Part shown: in pieces, positions 7,411 to 13,018 of the stretch
Numbering within the stretch: the first letter of the stretch is position 1
How the letters are laid out: the number at the start of each line of letters is the position of its first letter
Source: CAYLPU01 sp964385635
GTDB lineage: Bacteria; Chloroflexota; Anaerolineae; B4-G1
Direction: 5' to 3'
Length of the DNA stretch: 13,018 bases
NCBI GenBank assembly: GCA_964385635.1
Contig: CAYLPU010000123.1
Coordinates: 1-13,018 of the forward strand
The notes under the pieces: generated by a model
What the model was told of the DNA's origin: nothing
Seen by the model: only the letters and a program-made list of their open reading frames with translations
The model's database searches: none
Position numbers and translations under genes: made by a program

Positions 7411-7835
7411 ATGAAGAACAAAGCATTGACCAAGAAGATCATCGGATGTGCGTTCAAGGTGCACAACACAGTTGTTTCGCTTGGCCCGAATATGACAACG
7501 AATCAGGAGGATTAACCGAATCAGCCACGCGGAGCATCGAAACACCCGCTGACACCCCAGACCCGTCAAAAAACAGGCGACTCCACTGCATTCTTGACGC
7601 ACCTCGTGGTATCAGCCGATAATTTCAATCGTCGGCGGGGCGACAGGTTTGACGTCGCAGTCGTGAGGTGAGAGCACCCATTCGTTAAATCCTCTTTATT
7701 CGCTGTCATATTGAGCGGGAAGTTATTCTCTTACGGCCCCTATGGATTGAGGATCGAGTCATCGTTGAGATAGAGGCCGTCCGAGCGTTGAGCAAAGCCC
7801 ATGAGGTACAACTGGTCAACTATCTCACCGCTTAG
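7411..7835 (+). pseudogene. Degenerate GxxExxY-family (PD-(D/E)XK-like) gene
   Basis: Two fragments of one small protein family are visible. From ATG 7411, preceded by GGAG, the frame reads MKNKALTKKIIGCAFKVHNT then VVSLGPN and stops at TAA after QED; GxxExxY proteins normally continue HNTLGPGFLE. A second fragment in another frame (about 7740-7835) reads LWIEDRVIVEIEAVRALSKA followed by HEVQLVNYLTA and a stop, matching the family's core (DRVIVE-K, then a QLVNYL motif). The middle, including the GxxExxY motif itself, is replaced by a 226-bp inverted-repeat-bounded segment (7488-7713). The catalytic lysine position appears as Glu (VEIEA rather than VEIKA), and the C-terminal LLxNFG end is absent. 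The gene cannot be functional. The family assignment comes from remembered motifs and is strong for both fragments. Confidence 0.75.
7488..7713. mobile_element. MITE-like segment with 35-bp imperfect inverted repeats
   Basis: The first 35 bases (7488-7522) and the reverse complement of the last 35 (7679-7713) agree at 28 of 35 positions. Shared words include TGTCATATT, AATCCTC and ATTCG. The segment begins exactly where the GxxExxY reading frame loses similarity (after LGP) and ends shortly before similarity resumes. It has no ORF of note and no target-site duplication I can see, so its mobility is inferred. A long hairpin transcript is also possible. Confidence 0.55.
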
Positions 7836-7877
7836 AATCTTCCCAATCTCGTAAATCCTGTCAAATCTGTGTCAGGG
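7836..7877. repeat. Degenerate AATCCTGT-family repeat fragment
   Basis: The stretch holds AATCT, GTAAATCCTGTCAAATC and TGTGTC words of the same family as the two full hairpins, but has no inverted partner. It directly follows the stop of the GxxExxY remnant. Confidence 0.4.
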
Positions 7878-7916
7878 GTGCAGGGCTGTTCAGTTCTCCG
7901 CACGGAGCAGATAAAT

Positions 7917-7984
7917 GGACAGGATTTACACGATGAACAGGATAAGAGCAAGAGAAAATCCTGTGAATCTTGTTAATCCTGTCC
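7917..7984. repeat. Dispersed hairpin repeat, copy 2 (AATCCTGT family)
   Basis: The left arm 7917-7943 and right arm 7958-7984 are complementary at 23 of 27 positions with a 14-base loop. The outer GGACAGGATT / AATCCTGTCC is perfect. It ends 4 bases before the -35 box of the next promoter. Together with the 7336-7390 hairpin it brackets the GxxExxY remnant. Confidence 0.85.
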
Positions 7985-7988
7985 AAAG

Positions 7989-8017
7989 TTGACAAAGTCC
8001 AATCGGCCAGATATAAT
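7989..8017 (+). promoter_or_regulatory. Consensus sigma-70 promoter for the abiEi-like gene and pglZ
   Basis: Perfect TTGACA (7989-7994) and perfect TATAAT (8012-8017) are separated by 17 bp. Transcription should start near 8024, leaving a leader of about 75 bases before the ATG at 8099. No other promoter is evident before pglZ. Confidence 0.8.
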
Positions 8018-8029
8018 TGGTTTCTATAT

Positions 8030-8060
8030 GCACAATGCCACAATCTCAGTTGCCTTGTGC
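8030..8060 (+). promoter_or_regulatory. Candidate operator (imperfect inverted repeat)
   Basis: GCACAA (8030-8035) and TTGTGC (8055-8060) form a perfect 6-bp dyad. Extended to 11-bp arms (8030-8040 and 8050-8060), it matches at about 9 of 11 positions. It lies just past the predicted transcription start, the same relative place as the abiEi operator at 1809-1831, so it could be the site of the AbiEi-like regulator. The dyad is short and the spacer long. Confidence 0.35.
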
Positions 8061-8075
8061 TTGCGTGAATAACAA

Positions 8076-8093
8076 GAGGCGAACGAGGCGAAC
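8076..8093 (+). repeat. Tandem 9-bp repeat in the 5' leader
   Basis: GAGGCGAAC occurs twice in direct succession (8076-8084 and 8085-8093). The second copy carries the GAGG that serves as the ribosome binding site for the ATG at 8099, and the first duplicates it in a position too far away to be used. Confidence 0.6.
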
Positions 8094-8098
8094 ACAAA

Positions 8099-8938
8099 AT
8101 GGCTGGACAGCCCGGAGTGATTCAACTCAGCCACCTGGAACAGACCATCTACTTCGCCAGCCAGCGGCGAGGCGTGAACCTGCTCAACGCCGACGTCGTC
8201 ACGCGCCTGGTTGACGTCTCGCACAAGCACGCCGTCAACCTGCTTTCCAGCATGGCCCGCAAGGGGGCCCTCTATCGTTTCGGACGGGGTCGCTACGTGG
8301 TCATCCCGCCCGACGTGCTTTACGAGCGCAAGAGTTACGTCGTTGATCCTCACCTGATCATTGACGAGTTGATGAAGGCCAACGGCGCAGGGGATCTCTA
8401 CTACGTCGCCTACCAGAGCGCGGCAGCCCTTCACGGGGCCGCTCACCAACTTCCCTTTGCCTTGATGGTCGCCACACCCCACCAGCGCCGGCCCATCGAA
8501 CTGGGCCAGGCGCGGATACAGTTTGTCCAACTCAAGAGACCCAAGTTCTTTGGCTTCCGGGAGATGTCCTACCACGAGGCCCACCTCAACGTGTCTGACC
8601 GCGAAAAGACCATCCTGGACTGCCTGGAACGTTTTGACCTCTGCGGGGGAGTAGACGAAGTGGCCCGCACCATCAGCGTCCTGCTAGAAGAGATAACGTC
8701 GGACAGACTCCTGGACTACCTCAACCGGATGGGCAACCAGGCCCTGACTCAGCGGTTGGGCCTCATCCTGGAGCGTCTGAGCACGCTGCAGGTGGTAGAT
8801 GAGAGTCTGATCGCGGACATCGCCCGGTTGGTGGGGGGACACGTCTATCCCCTGGACCCTCACGGGCCGGGCGGCGGGGGGCTGGAGACTCGCTGGCGCA
8901 TCCGCGAAAACATTGACGTGTTGAGAGGCGGTGTGTAG
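8099..8938 (+). CDS. Orphan AbiEi-like regulator upstream of pglZ
   Basis: The 279-residue protein has the AbiEi layout. A winged helix-turn-helix covers about residues 12-70 (HLEQTIYFASQRRG, SHKHAVNLLSSMARKGALYR, then the FGRGRYVVIP wing). The C-terminal domain has DLYYVAYQSAAALHG (about 99-113), RPKFFG, and SDREKTILDCLERFD (about 166-180), which aligns with AEPEKTVVDALDRP of the AbiEi at 1865. The two are clearly paralogous in architecture but diverged in sequence. No AbiEii toxin follows; the next gene, pglZ, starts after 3 nt. The protein is thus either a dedicated regulator of pglZ, an antitoxin-like partner of it, or the remnant of a TA pair that lost its toxin. A consensus promoter and a candidate operator precede it, which fits autoregulation. 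Confidence 0.82.
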   Translation: MAGQPGVIQLSHLEQTIYFASQRRGVNLLNADVVTRLVDVSHKHAVNLLSSMARKGALYRFGRGRYVVIPPDVLYERKSYVVDPHLIIDELMKANGAGDLYYVAYQSAAALHGAAHQLPFALMVATPHQRRPIELGQARIQFVQLKRPKFFGFREMSYHEAHLNVSDREKTILDCLERFDLCGGVDEVARTISVLLEEITSDRLLDYLNRMGNQALTQRLGLILERLSTLQVVDESLIADIARLVGGHVYPLDPHGPGGGGLETRWRIRENIDVLRGGV

Positions 8939-8941
8939 ACC

Positions 8942-11488
8942 ATGCTGATAGAATCGCTTGTCCAAGAATTCAACACCTACTTCGAACAGAGCCCAGACCA
9001 CTGTGCTATCCTGTGGTTCGATCCTCAGAGGGAATGGGAAGGACTGCTGCCATATCTCAAGCCCCATCTGCCGCTGCTGATCTTTGAGGGCAGCCAGCTC
9101 CACCTGCGCTACCAATTGGTGGGCCGTCCACTAGGTCAGCGGTTCGTCGTCTACCTGCCGTTCAAGCCAATCAAGTCGGCGGCCGAGCGCGGTGAGGCCG
9201 AGTATATGCGGCCCTTTGTCTACACCTCGAAGATTTTCGACGCCACGATTGAGGCCGTTCTGCGAGATCAATCCGTCGCTCTGCCCAGTGCGCCCGGCGC
9301 GATGCGTTCCATTCGCCCCCTGCTGCCGGCGCTGGCCGTCGCCTCAATGGGCAAAGGGCGGGCCTTCTGGGAGGGTATCGTCAACCTGGAGACCGCATTA
9401 GCACGCCTCATTCCCGATTTTGAGGACCTTCTGCTGCGGCTGCTGGCCTTCCCGGCCCGCACGATGGCCGAACTGGAATCGCGCCAGGTCGCCGGGCCGT
9501 TCCTCGATCTGCTGGGGAGCCAGTTTGGCGTGGCTCCGCCGCAGGTAGAAACCGGGTTTTTCGGAAAAAACCCGGTTTCTGAGATGAATGAATGGGCGGA
9601 CCGCTTCACGGCCACGCTGTGCCTGGTGGACGTCTATCTCGCCGCGGGTCAGCCCGCCGGTTTCCCGTTCCAGAGCGTCCTGCCGGACCCCGTCCACTGG
9701 GACCGCTGTCGCAACTTCCTGCGCAAGTGGCAGCGGGACGAGATGTTCAAGGACGCCTTCACCGGGCGGGCCAGAGCCGTTGACGGCCAGTACTCCCTCG
9801 CCGGATGGGTGAAGGGGCTGCCTCATCCCCCCACAACGAGTGCCTTCCTCAACGTCGAGCGTGCGGTCTGGGAGGGAGTGCGTGCTCAGTTGGATTCCAT
9901 CGCCGACAAGCCCCAGACGGTGGCCTTCTGCCGCTCACAGCGCGAGACGTTCCGGCAGCGCGCCCAGGGCTTTTGGGCCAGGGAGGGCAGTCTGGCAGGT
10001 TGGGCCGCCATGACCAGCATGGCTGAGGTCGTCATCGGCGCCGACGACGCGCTGGCCGAGTTGGGCGCCGCCGTGGAACAGACGGCGCTGGGACAGGGAA
10101 CCGGCCCAGCACCGGCTGTTTACGCCGGTGCGACCCCTCAGGCGCTCATCGGGCGCTACACTCAAGGATGGTGGCAGGTTGACCGCGCCTACCGCCGTTT
10201 CCGCGCCGAGTTGGACCGCAGCGTGAGCCACCTGGACAGTGCGCTCAAATGGACGCAACGCATTTACCAGGACTTTTTGGAGGCTGTCAACGAGCGCCTG
10301 GTGGAAGCCCTGACCCAAGAGGGCCAGTGGCCGCCAGACGGTATGGCTCTCGGCGCTGGCGATTTGTGGGAAGGCCCACCCGCGGGCAGCGAGGGCCGTC
10401 GCGCCGTCGTTTTCGTGGACGCTCTGCGCTATGAACTGGGACAGGAACTCGCCGAGCGATTGCAGCCTGGCCCCCAGGCGACGCCGGACGCCGCACTCAG
10501 TCCGCTGCCGTCGGTCACCGCGCTGGGGATGGCTGCCCTGCTGCCCGGCTGGCCTGACTTTCGGGTGGACTACGCTGATGGCAAGTGGGTCATCACGGCT
10601 CCGGGATTCGAGGGCAACGTCGCCGTGAAAGACCAAAGGCTAACCTGGCTAGAGCACCACCTGACCAGCGTCACTGTCTTTAGTCTCGATCAGTGGCTCT
10701 CTACGCCGCTGACCGACGTGGCGAAAGACGTGACCTGGATCGTCGTCACCTCGACCGAGATCGACGCAGTGGGCGAGGGGGCGGGCGCCGTCGCCTGGCA
10801 CACCCTCGACGCACTGTTGGACCGGTTGGAACAGGCAGTGCGCCGTCTGCTGGCCCTGGACTGCGCCGAGGTCCACGTCGTCTCCGACCACGGCTTTCTG
10901 CTGCGGGAGAATATCCGCGAGAGCGACAAGGTAGCCGTGGACGTCGAGGGTGTTCTGAAGAAGGCGGAGCGCTATCTGGTCGGGCGAGGTCTGCCGCCCA
11001 CTGACCTCCCGACGATGCCCGTATCGGGCAGCGATGACTTGACGGCCTGGTTCCCACGCGGGATCGGCTGCTTCGTCACGCCCGGTCCCTACGACTTTAT
11101 GCACGGCGGCATCTCGCTGCAGGAACTCGTCACCGCCCACGTCACGGTGCTCCAGTCGGTGACGGAACGGCCGGTGGGTGTCTCGCTGGAATTGGTCACC
11201 GGCCCCGAGATCCGCAATGCCATCTTCAAGGTCCGCCTCGTCCCTCAGGGCGTGGACCTGTGGACCCGCGCCCGCCGGATCAAGGTCGACATCGCGCGCG
11301 AAGGAAAGCGCGTCTCTCGTGAGTGGGAGGCCGTCGTAGAGCGAGACGTCGTCGAAATGTCACTGGGGCTGGAGCCGGACTCCGGCCTGGCAGTGGGCGA
11401 CGCCATCGCCATCCGGGCTTGGGATGCCGATACCGGGGAGTTGCTGGCGCAGCAGCCAGCGGTCGTGCAGGTCGATCTGGACTGGTAG
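8942..11488 (+). CDS. pglZ: BREX phosphatase-domain protein PglZ
   Basis: The 848-residue protein begins MLIESLVQEFNTYFEQSPDH, followed by AILWFDPQREWE, a typical PglZ N-terminus. It carries the alkaline-phosphatase-superfamily core in order: VVFVDALRYELG (Asp493), PSVTALGMAALLPG (Thr about 526), VHVVSDHGFLL (Asp649, His650) and DFMHGGISLQE (His721). These are the expected metal-binding and nucleophile positions, so the enzyme looks intact. PglZ is essential for BREX defence; its substrate is not firmly known. ATG 8942 follows the AbiEi-like stop by 3 nt, so the two are co-translated from one message. A palindrome at 9547-9580 adds about 12 residues (ETGFFGKNPVSE) in frame near residue 202. 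The gene ends 16 nt from the convergent toxin gene, with no clear terminator. Confidence 0.92.
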   Translation: MLIESLVQEFNTYFEQSPDHCAILWFDPQREWEGLLPYLKPHLPLLIFEGSQLHLRYQLVGRPLGQRFVVYLPFKPIKSAAERGEAEYMRPFVYTSKIFDATIEAVLRDQSVALPSAPGAMRSIRPLLPALAVASMGKGRAFWEGIVNLETALARLIPDFEDLLLRLLAFPARTMAELESRQVAGPFLDLLGSQFGVAPPQVETGFFGKNPVSEMNEWADRFTATLCLVDVYLAAGQPAGFPFQSVLPDPVHWDRCRNFLRKWQRDEMFKDAFTGRARAVDGQYSLAGWVKGLPHPPTTSAFLNVERAVWEGVRAQLDSIADKPQTVAFCRSQRETFRQRAQGFWAREGSLAGWAAMTSMAEVVIGADDALAELGAAVEQTALGQGTGPAPAVYAGATPQALIGRYTQGWWQVDRAYRRFRAELDRSVSHLDSALKWTQRIYQDFLEAVNERLVEALTQEGQWPPDGMALGAGDLWEGPPAGSEGRRAVVFVDALRYELGQELAERLQPGPQATPDAALSPLPSVTALGMAALLPGWPDFRVDYADGKWVITAPGFEGNVAVKDQRLTWLEHHLTSVTVFSLDQWLSTPLTDVAKDVTWIVVTSTEIDAVGEGAGAVAWHTLDALLDRLEQAVRRLLALDCAEVHVVSDHGFLLRENIRESDKVAVDVEGVLKKAERYLVGRGLPPTDLPTMPVSGSDDLTAWFPRGIGCFVTPGPYDFMHGGISLQELVTAHVTVLQSVTERPVGVSLELVTGPEIRNAIFKVRLVPQGVDLWTRARRIKVDIAREGKRVSREWEAVVERDVVEMSLGLEPDSGLAVGDAIAIRAWDADTGELLAQQPAVVQVDLDW
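9547..9580. repeat. Palindromic repeat inserted in frame in pglZ
   Basis: AGAAACCGGGTTTTT (9547-9561) is perfectly complementary to 9566-9580, with a 4-base loop: a 15-bp stem inside a coding region. The encoded ETGFFGKNPVSE looks foreign between two normal helical segments. The arrangement recalls the palindromic elements that insert in frame in Rickettsia genes. Confidence 0.8.
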
Positions 11489-11504
11489 CTCAAGGTGGAG
11501 GACG

Positions 11505-11792
11505 CTACGGACTGCGATAGATCTCGTGAGTGCCGATGTTGCGAAAGACGAAAATCGTCTCGCCGGTGTCTGGATCTTGCTCGATGTGGAAGGTGAACAC
11601 GTACTCGCGCGTCACGTGGCCCTCCCAGATGTCGGAGTGGCCTTGCATCTTGCGGATGCGCAGCGAAGGATGAAACGGTGAATCTTTGGCCCCATCTTGG
11701 AAAAGCTGAAAGGCTCGCCGGGATCTCTCTTTCACCCGTTTCGGCAGTTTGGCGTAGGCTTTCCAGAATGGCTCGGTGGGTCGGAACTTCAT
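11505..11792 (-). CDS. RelE/ParE-family toxin (type II TA)
   Basis: The 95-residue protein has the compact RelE/ParE fold pattern: an N-terminal helical pair (FWKAYAKLPKRVKERSRRAFQLFQ), a basic strand (PSLRIRKMQG), then IWEGHVTREYVFTFHIE and the end motif IFVFRNIGTHEIYR. This is close to the pattern WEGHITRxYRFTF...RxIGTHD seen in RelE-type mRNA interferases. It would cleave mRNA at the ribosome when freed; a ParE-like gyrase target is less likely but not excluded. The start overlaps the upstream antitoxin stop in ATGA, the usual coupling. The gene is convergent with pglZ, 16 nt from its stop, and opposite in direction to every other gene here. Confidence 0.82.
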   Translation of the reverse strand: MKFRPTEPFWKAYAKLPKRVKERSRRAFQLFQDGAKDSPFHPSLRIRKMQGHSDIWEGHVTREYVFTFHIEQDPDTGETIFVFRNIGTHEIYRSP

Positions 11793-12094
11793 TGGGCGTC
11801 GAGGAACGCGAGCATCTCTTCCATCGTGTCAAAGCTGCACACGCGACCCTCGGCGATGGCCTCATCGGCATCCCGCTCTTTGGCCTGCCATTCCGGCGTC
11901 CAGAAATATCGCTGCTCGACCGCGGTCAGAAGCGCTTCCGACAGGATGCGCTGGATCATTGTGCCGTCTCCGGCCTCGGTCAGGGCCTTCAACGCCGCCC
12001 GGATGGCGTCCTGCTGTTCAGCAGGTACTTCGACCACCAACTGGAGGCGGTCGGGGGTGCTTTCATCGAGCATGACAACTGGCGGTGACATCAT
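11789..12094 (-). CDS. Cognate antitoxin of the RelE-type pair
   Basis: On the minus strand the ATG (complement of 12092-12094) follows AGGAGAG at close spacing; a second ATG directly after it is an alternative. The 101-residue protein has a helical N-terminal part (PAEQQDAIRAALKALTEAG) and a C-terminal tail, FWTPEWQAKERDADEAIAEG then RVCSFDTMEEMLAFLD. That tail matches the W-x-P-E-W-Q-x-x-E-x-x-A-D tail found on antitoxins of AbrB/MazE-type and related groups that partner RelE toxins. I do not see a clear AbrB fold, so the DNA-binding class is uncertain. Antitoxin-before-toxin order, the 4-base overlap and an own promoter support an intact TA pair. Confidence 0.75.
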   Translation of the reverse strand: MMSPPVVMLDESTPDRLQLVVEVPAEQQDAIRAALKALTEAGDGTMIQRILSEALLTAVEQRYFWTPEWQAKERDADEAIAEGRVCSFDTMEEMLAFLDAQ

Positions 12095-12122
12095 AAACTC
12101 TCCTGGAACGACTTGCCTTGCG

Positions 12123-12162
12123 CCTATGGCAAATGTAGTAGAAGTATAGCATACCCTATGGC
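12123..12162. promoter_or_regulatory. Candidate TA operator: direct repeat and small dyad around the -10
   Basis: CCTATGGC occurs at 12123-12130 and 12155-12162, 32 bp apart (about three helical turns), on either side of the -10 box. GTAT-AGC-ATAC (12144-12154) is a perfect dyad overlapping the -10. Either could bind the antitoxin or the TA complex. The same region must also hold the brxL promoter, for which I see no good match on the plus strand. Confidence 0.4.
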
Positions 12163-12170
12163 GGTGTCAA
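12143..12170 (-). promoter_or_regulatory. Promoter of the RelE-type TA pair
   Basis: Read on the minus strand, TTGACA (complement of 12165-12170) and TATACT (complement of 12143-12148) are 16 bp apart, with TG and one base before the -10 making it extended. The transcript would start near 12136, about 40 bases before the antitoxin ATG. Confidence 0.7.
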
Positions 12171-12208
12171 GATCTGTGCCACGAATTCCTGATCCGAGGT
12201 GCTCTTCT

Positions 12209-13018
12209 ATGGACGACACTATGAACAACACACTGATGATGGACGCATTGGACAAAAAGCTAACGGCCCATTTCCCCGGCCGGGTGGTGCGCAAGGACCT
12301 GGTGCGCCAGACCAAGACCGGCTTCAACGTGCCGGTCTACGTGCTGGAGTACCTGCTGGGCAAGTACTGCTCCTCCACCGATTCCGAGGTCATCACCCAG
12401 GGGCTGGACTACGTGCGGGATACCCTCAGCCGCAACTACGTGCGCGCCGACGAAGGCGAAAAGATCAAGTCGTTGACCCGCGAGGCGGGCACTCACCGGA
12501 TCATTGATAAGGTCAAAGTCCGCCTGGTCGAGACCGAGGACAAGTACTGGGCCGAACTGACCAACATGGGCGTCAAGTACGTCAACATCCCCGAGGGAAT
12601 CGTCCGCCAATACGACAAGTTGCTGGCTGGCGGTATCTGGGCCATCATCAACCTGCGCTACGACGCCGGTTTTCAGCATCGCGGCCAGACGCGCCCCTTC
12701 ATCATTGAGAACCTGAAGCCGATCCAGCAGCCTAGCACCGACTTCAGCGATTTGATGGCCAGCCGCGCCCACTTCACGCGCGACGAGTGGCTGGACGCGC
12801 TCGTGCGCTCGGTCGGGCTGGAGCCCACCCACCCAGACTTTGACCGGCGCAAGAAACTGCTCACCGTGATGCGACTGGCGCCGATGGTCGAGTCCAACTA
12901 CAACCTGATCGAACTCGGGCCGCGCGGTACGGGCAAGAGTTTCGTCTACCGCGAGATCTCACTTTACACCATCCTCCTCTCCGGGGGTCAGACCACTGTG
13001 GCCCAGTTGTTCATCCAC
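12209..13018 (+). CDS. brxL: BREX Lon-like ATPase BrxL, N-terminal part (3' end outside window)
   Basis: The frame from ATG 12209 is open to the right edge (270 codons, no stop). GAGGT (12196-12200) provides a ribosome binding site 8 nt away. The protein begins MDDTMNNTLMMDALDKKLTA, followed by the BrxL N-terminal region (FPGRVVRKDLVRQTKTGFNV, then PVYVLEYLLGKYCSSTD). It continues with a conserved middle (GVKYVNIPEGIVRQYDKLL, IWAIINLRY) and a Walker A motif GPRGTGKS (residues 237-244) in the BrxL context NLIELGPRGTGKSFVYREI. About 40 percent of the usual length of roughly 680 residues is visible; Walker B and the Lon-like C-terminus lie outside. BrxL is the AAA+ DNA-binding multimer needed for phage blocking in type 1 BREX. 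The divergent TA pair separates it from pglZ, so it should have its own promoter. Confidence 0.93.
   Translation, partial: MDDTMNNTLMMDALDKKLTAHFPGRVVRKDLVRQTKTGFNVPVYVLEYLLGKYCSSTDSEVITQGLDYVRDTLSRNYVRADEGEKIKSLTREAGTHRIIDKVKVRLVETEDKYWAELTNMGVKYVNIPEGIVRQYDKLLAGGIWAIINLRYDAGFQHRGQTRPFIIENLKPIQQPSTDFSDLMASRAHFTRDEWLDALVRSVGLEPTHPDFDRRKKLLTVMRLAPMVESNYNLIELGPRGTGKSFVYREISLYTILLSGGQTTVAQLFIH

Noticed and set aside
7381..7602. Minus-strand 73-residue frame near the GxxExxY remnant
   Set aside because: It overlaps the remnant and the inverted-repeat segment, and the plus-strand fragments explain the sequence better.
7336..7984. CRISPR-like array from the repeated AATCCTGT words
   Set aside because: The copies are few, imperfect and unevenly spaced, and form inverted rather than regularly spaced direct repeats.
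9935..10636. 233-residue open frame on the minus strand
   Set aside because: Antisense of pglZ with no recognisable domain; the sense frame holds the phosphatase motifs.
12095..12208. Plus-strand promoter for brxL
   Set aside because: One must exist, but no -35/-10 pair with acceptable match and spacing was found, so none is called.
1..13018. tRNA or rRNA genes, or an integrase attachment site
   Set aside because: No tRNA-like cloverleaf, rRNA segment or integrase gene was seen; the 55-bp repeat is coding sequence of pglX rather than a tRNA end.

Overview
The window reads as a metagenome-derived contig from a high-GC bacterium. A run of ten N bases inside a gene marks a scaffold gap. The gene families and the dispersed repeats (AATCCTGT-type hairpins, GGAGACAAGG-type runs, an AGAAACCGGG palindrome) suggest Chloroflexota, possibly Anaerolineae, but no marker gene settles this. 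The locus is a defence island built around a BREX (bacteriophage exclusion) system of type-1-like order: pglX methyltransferase, pglZ phosphatase, brxL Lon-like ATPase. brxA, brxB and brxC are not in the window.

Layout. Bases 2-1279 hold the C-terminal part of a large protein resembling nSTAND3 NTPases, followed by an overlapping gene for an 82-residue, very acidic protein (1260-1508). At 1688-1801 lies a broken copy of the first 20 codons of pglX, then a strong promoter, a 23-bp near-palindromic operator and an AbiEi/AbiEii type IV toxin-antitoxin pair (1865-3597). Complete-looking pglX starts 11 nt later and runs 3609-7321, interrupted by the N gap. The AbiE cassette is therefore flanked by a 55-bp perfect direct repeat made of the pglX 5' end. 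Bases 7322-8098 hold no intact gene. They contain two hairpin repeats around a degenerate GxxExxY gene, which itself carries a 226-bp segment bounded by 35-bp inverted repeats. The stretch ends in a consensus sigma-70 promoter. That promoter drives an orphan AbiEi-like regulator (8099-8938) and pglZ (8942-11488), 3 nt apart. A RelE/ParE-type toxin-antitoxin pair (11505-12094) sits on the opposite strand, and brxL (12209 to the right edge, partial) follows.

How it fits together. PglX would methylate host DNA at an asymmetric site. PglZ and BrxL, with the BrxA/B/C proteins presumably encoded elsewhere, would block phage replication. The unusual point is that each core gene is preceded by toxin-antitoxin-type genes: AbiEi-AbiEii before pglX, a lone AbiEi homologue before pglZ, and a RelE-type pair before brxL. 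By position, both the methyltransferase and the phosphatase are downstream genes in operons led by AbiEi-family regulators. That suggests dosage control or addiction-type guarding of BREX, which is an inference.

Signs of flux include a lower-GC central block in pglX just after the NPPY motif (about 5260-6340), where target recognition is expected. Two low-complexity repeats are inserted in frame in pglX, and a palindrome is inserted in frame in pglZ.
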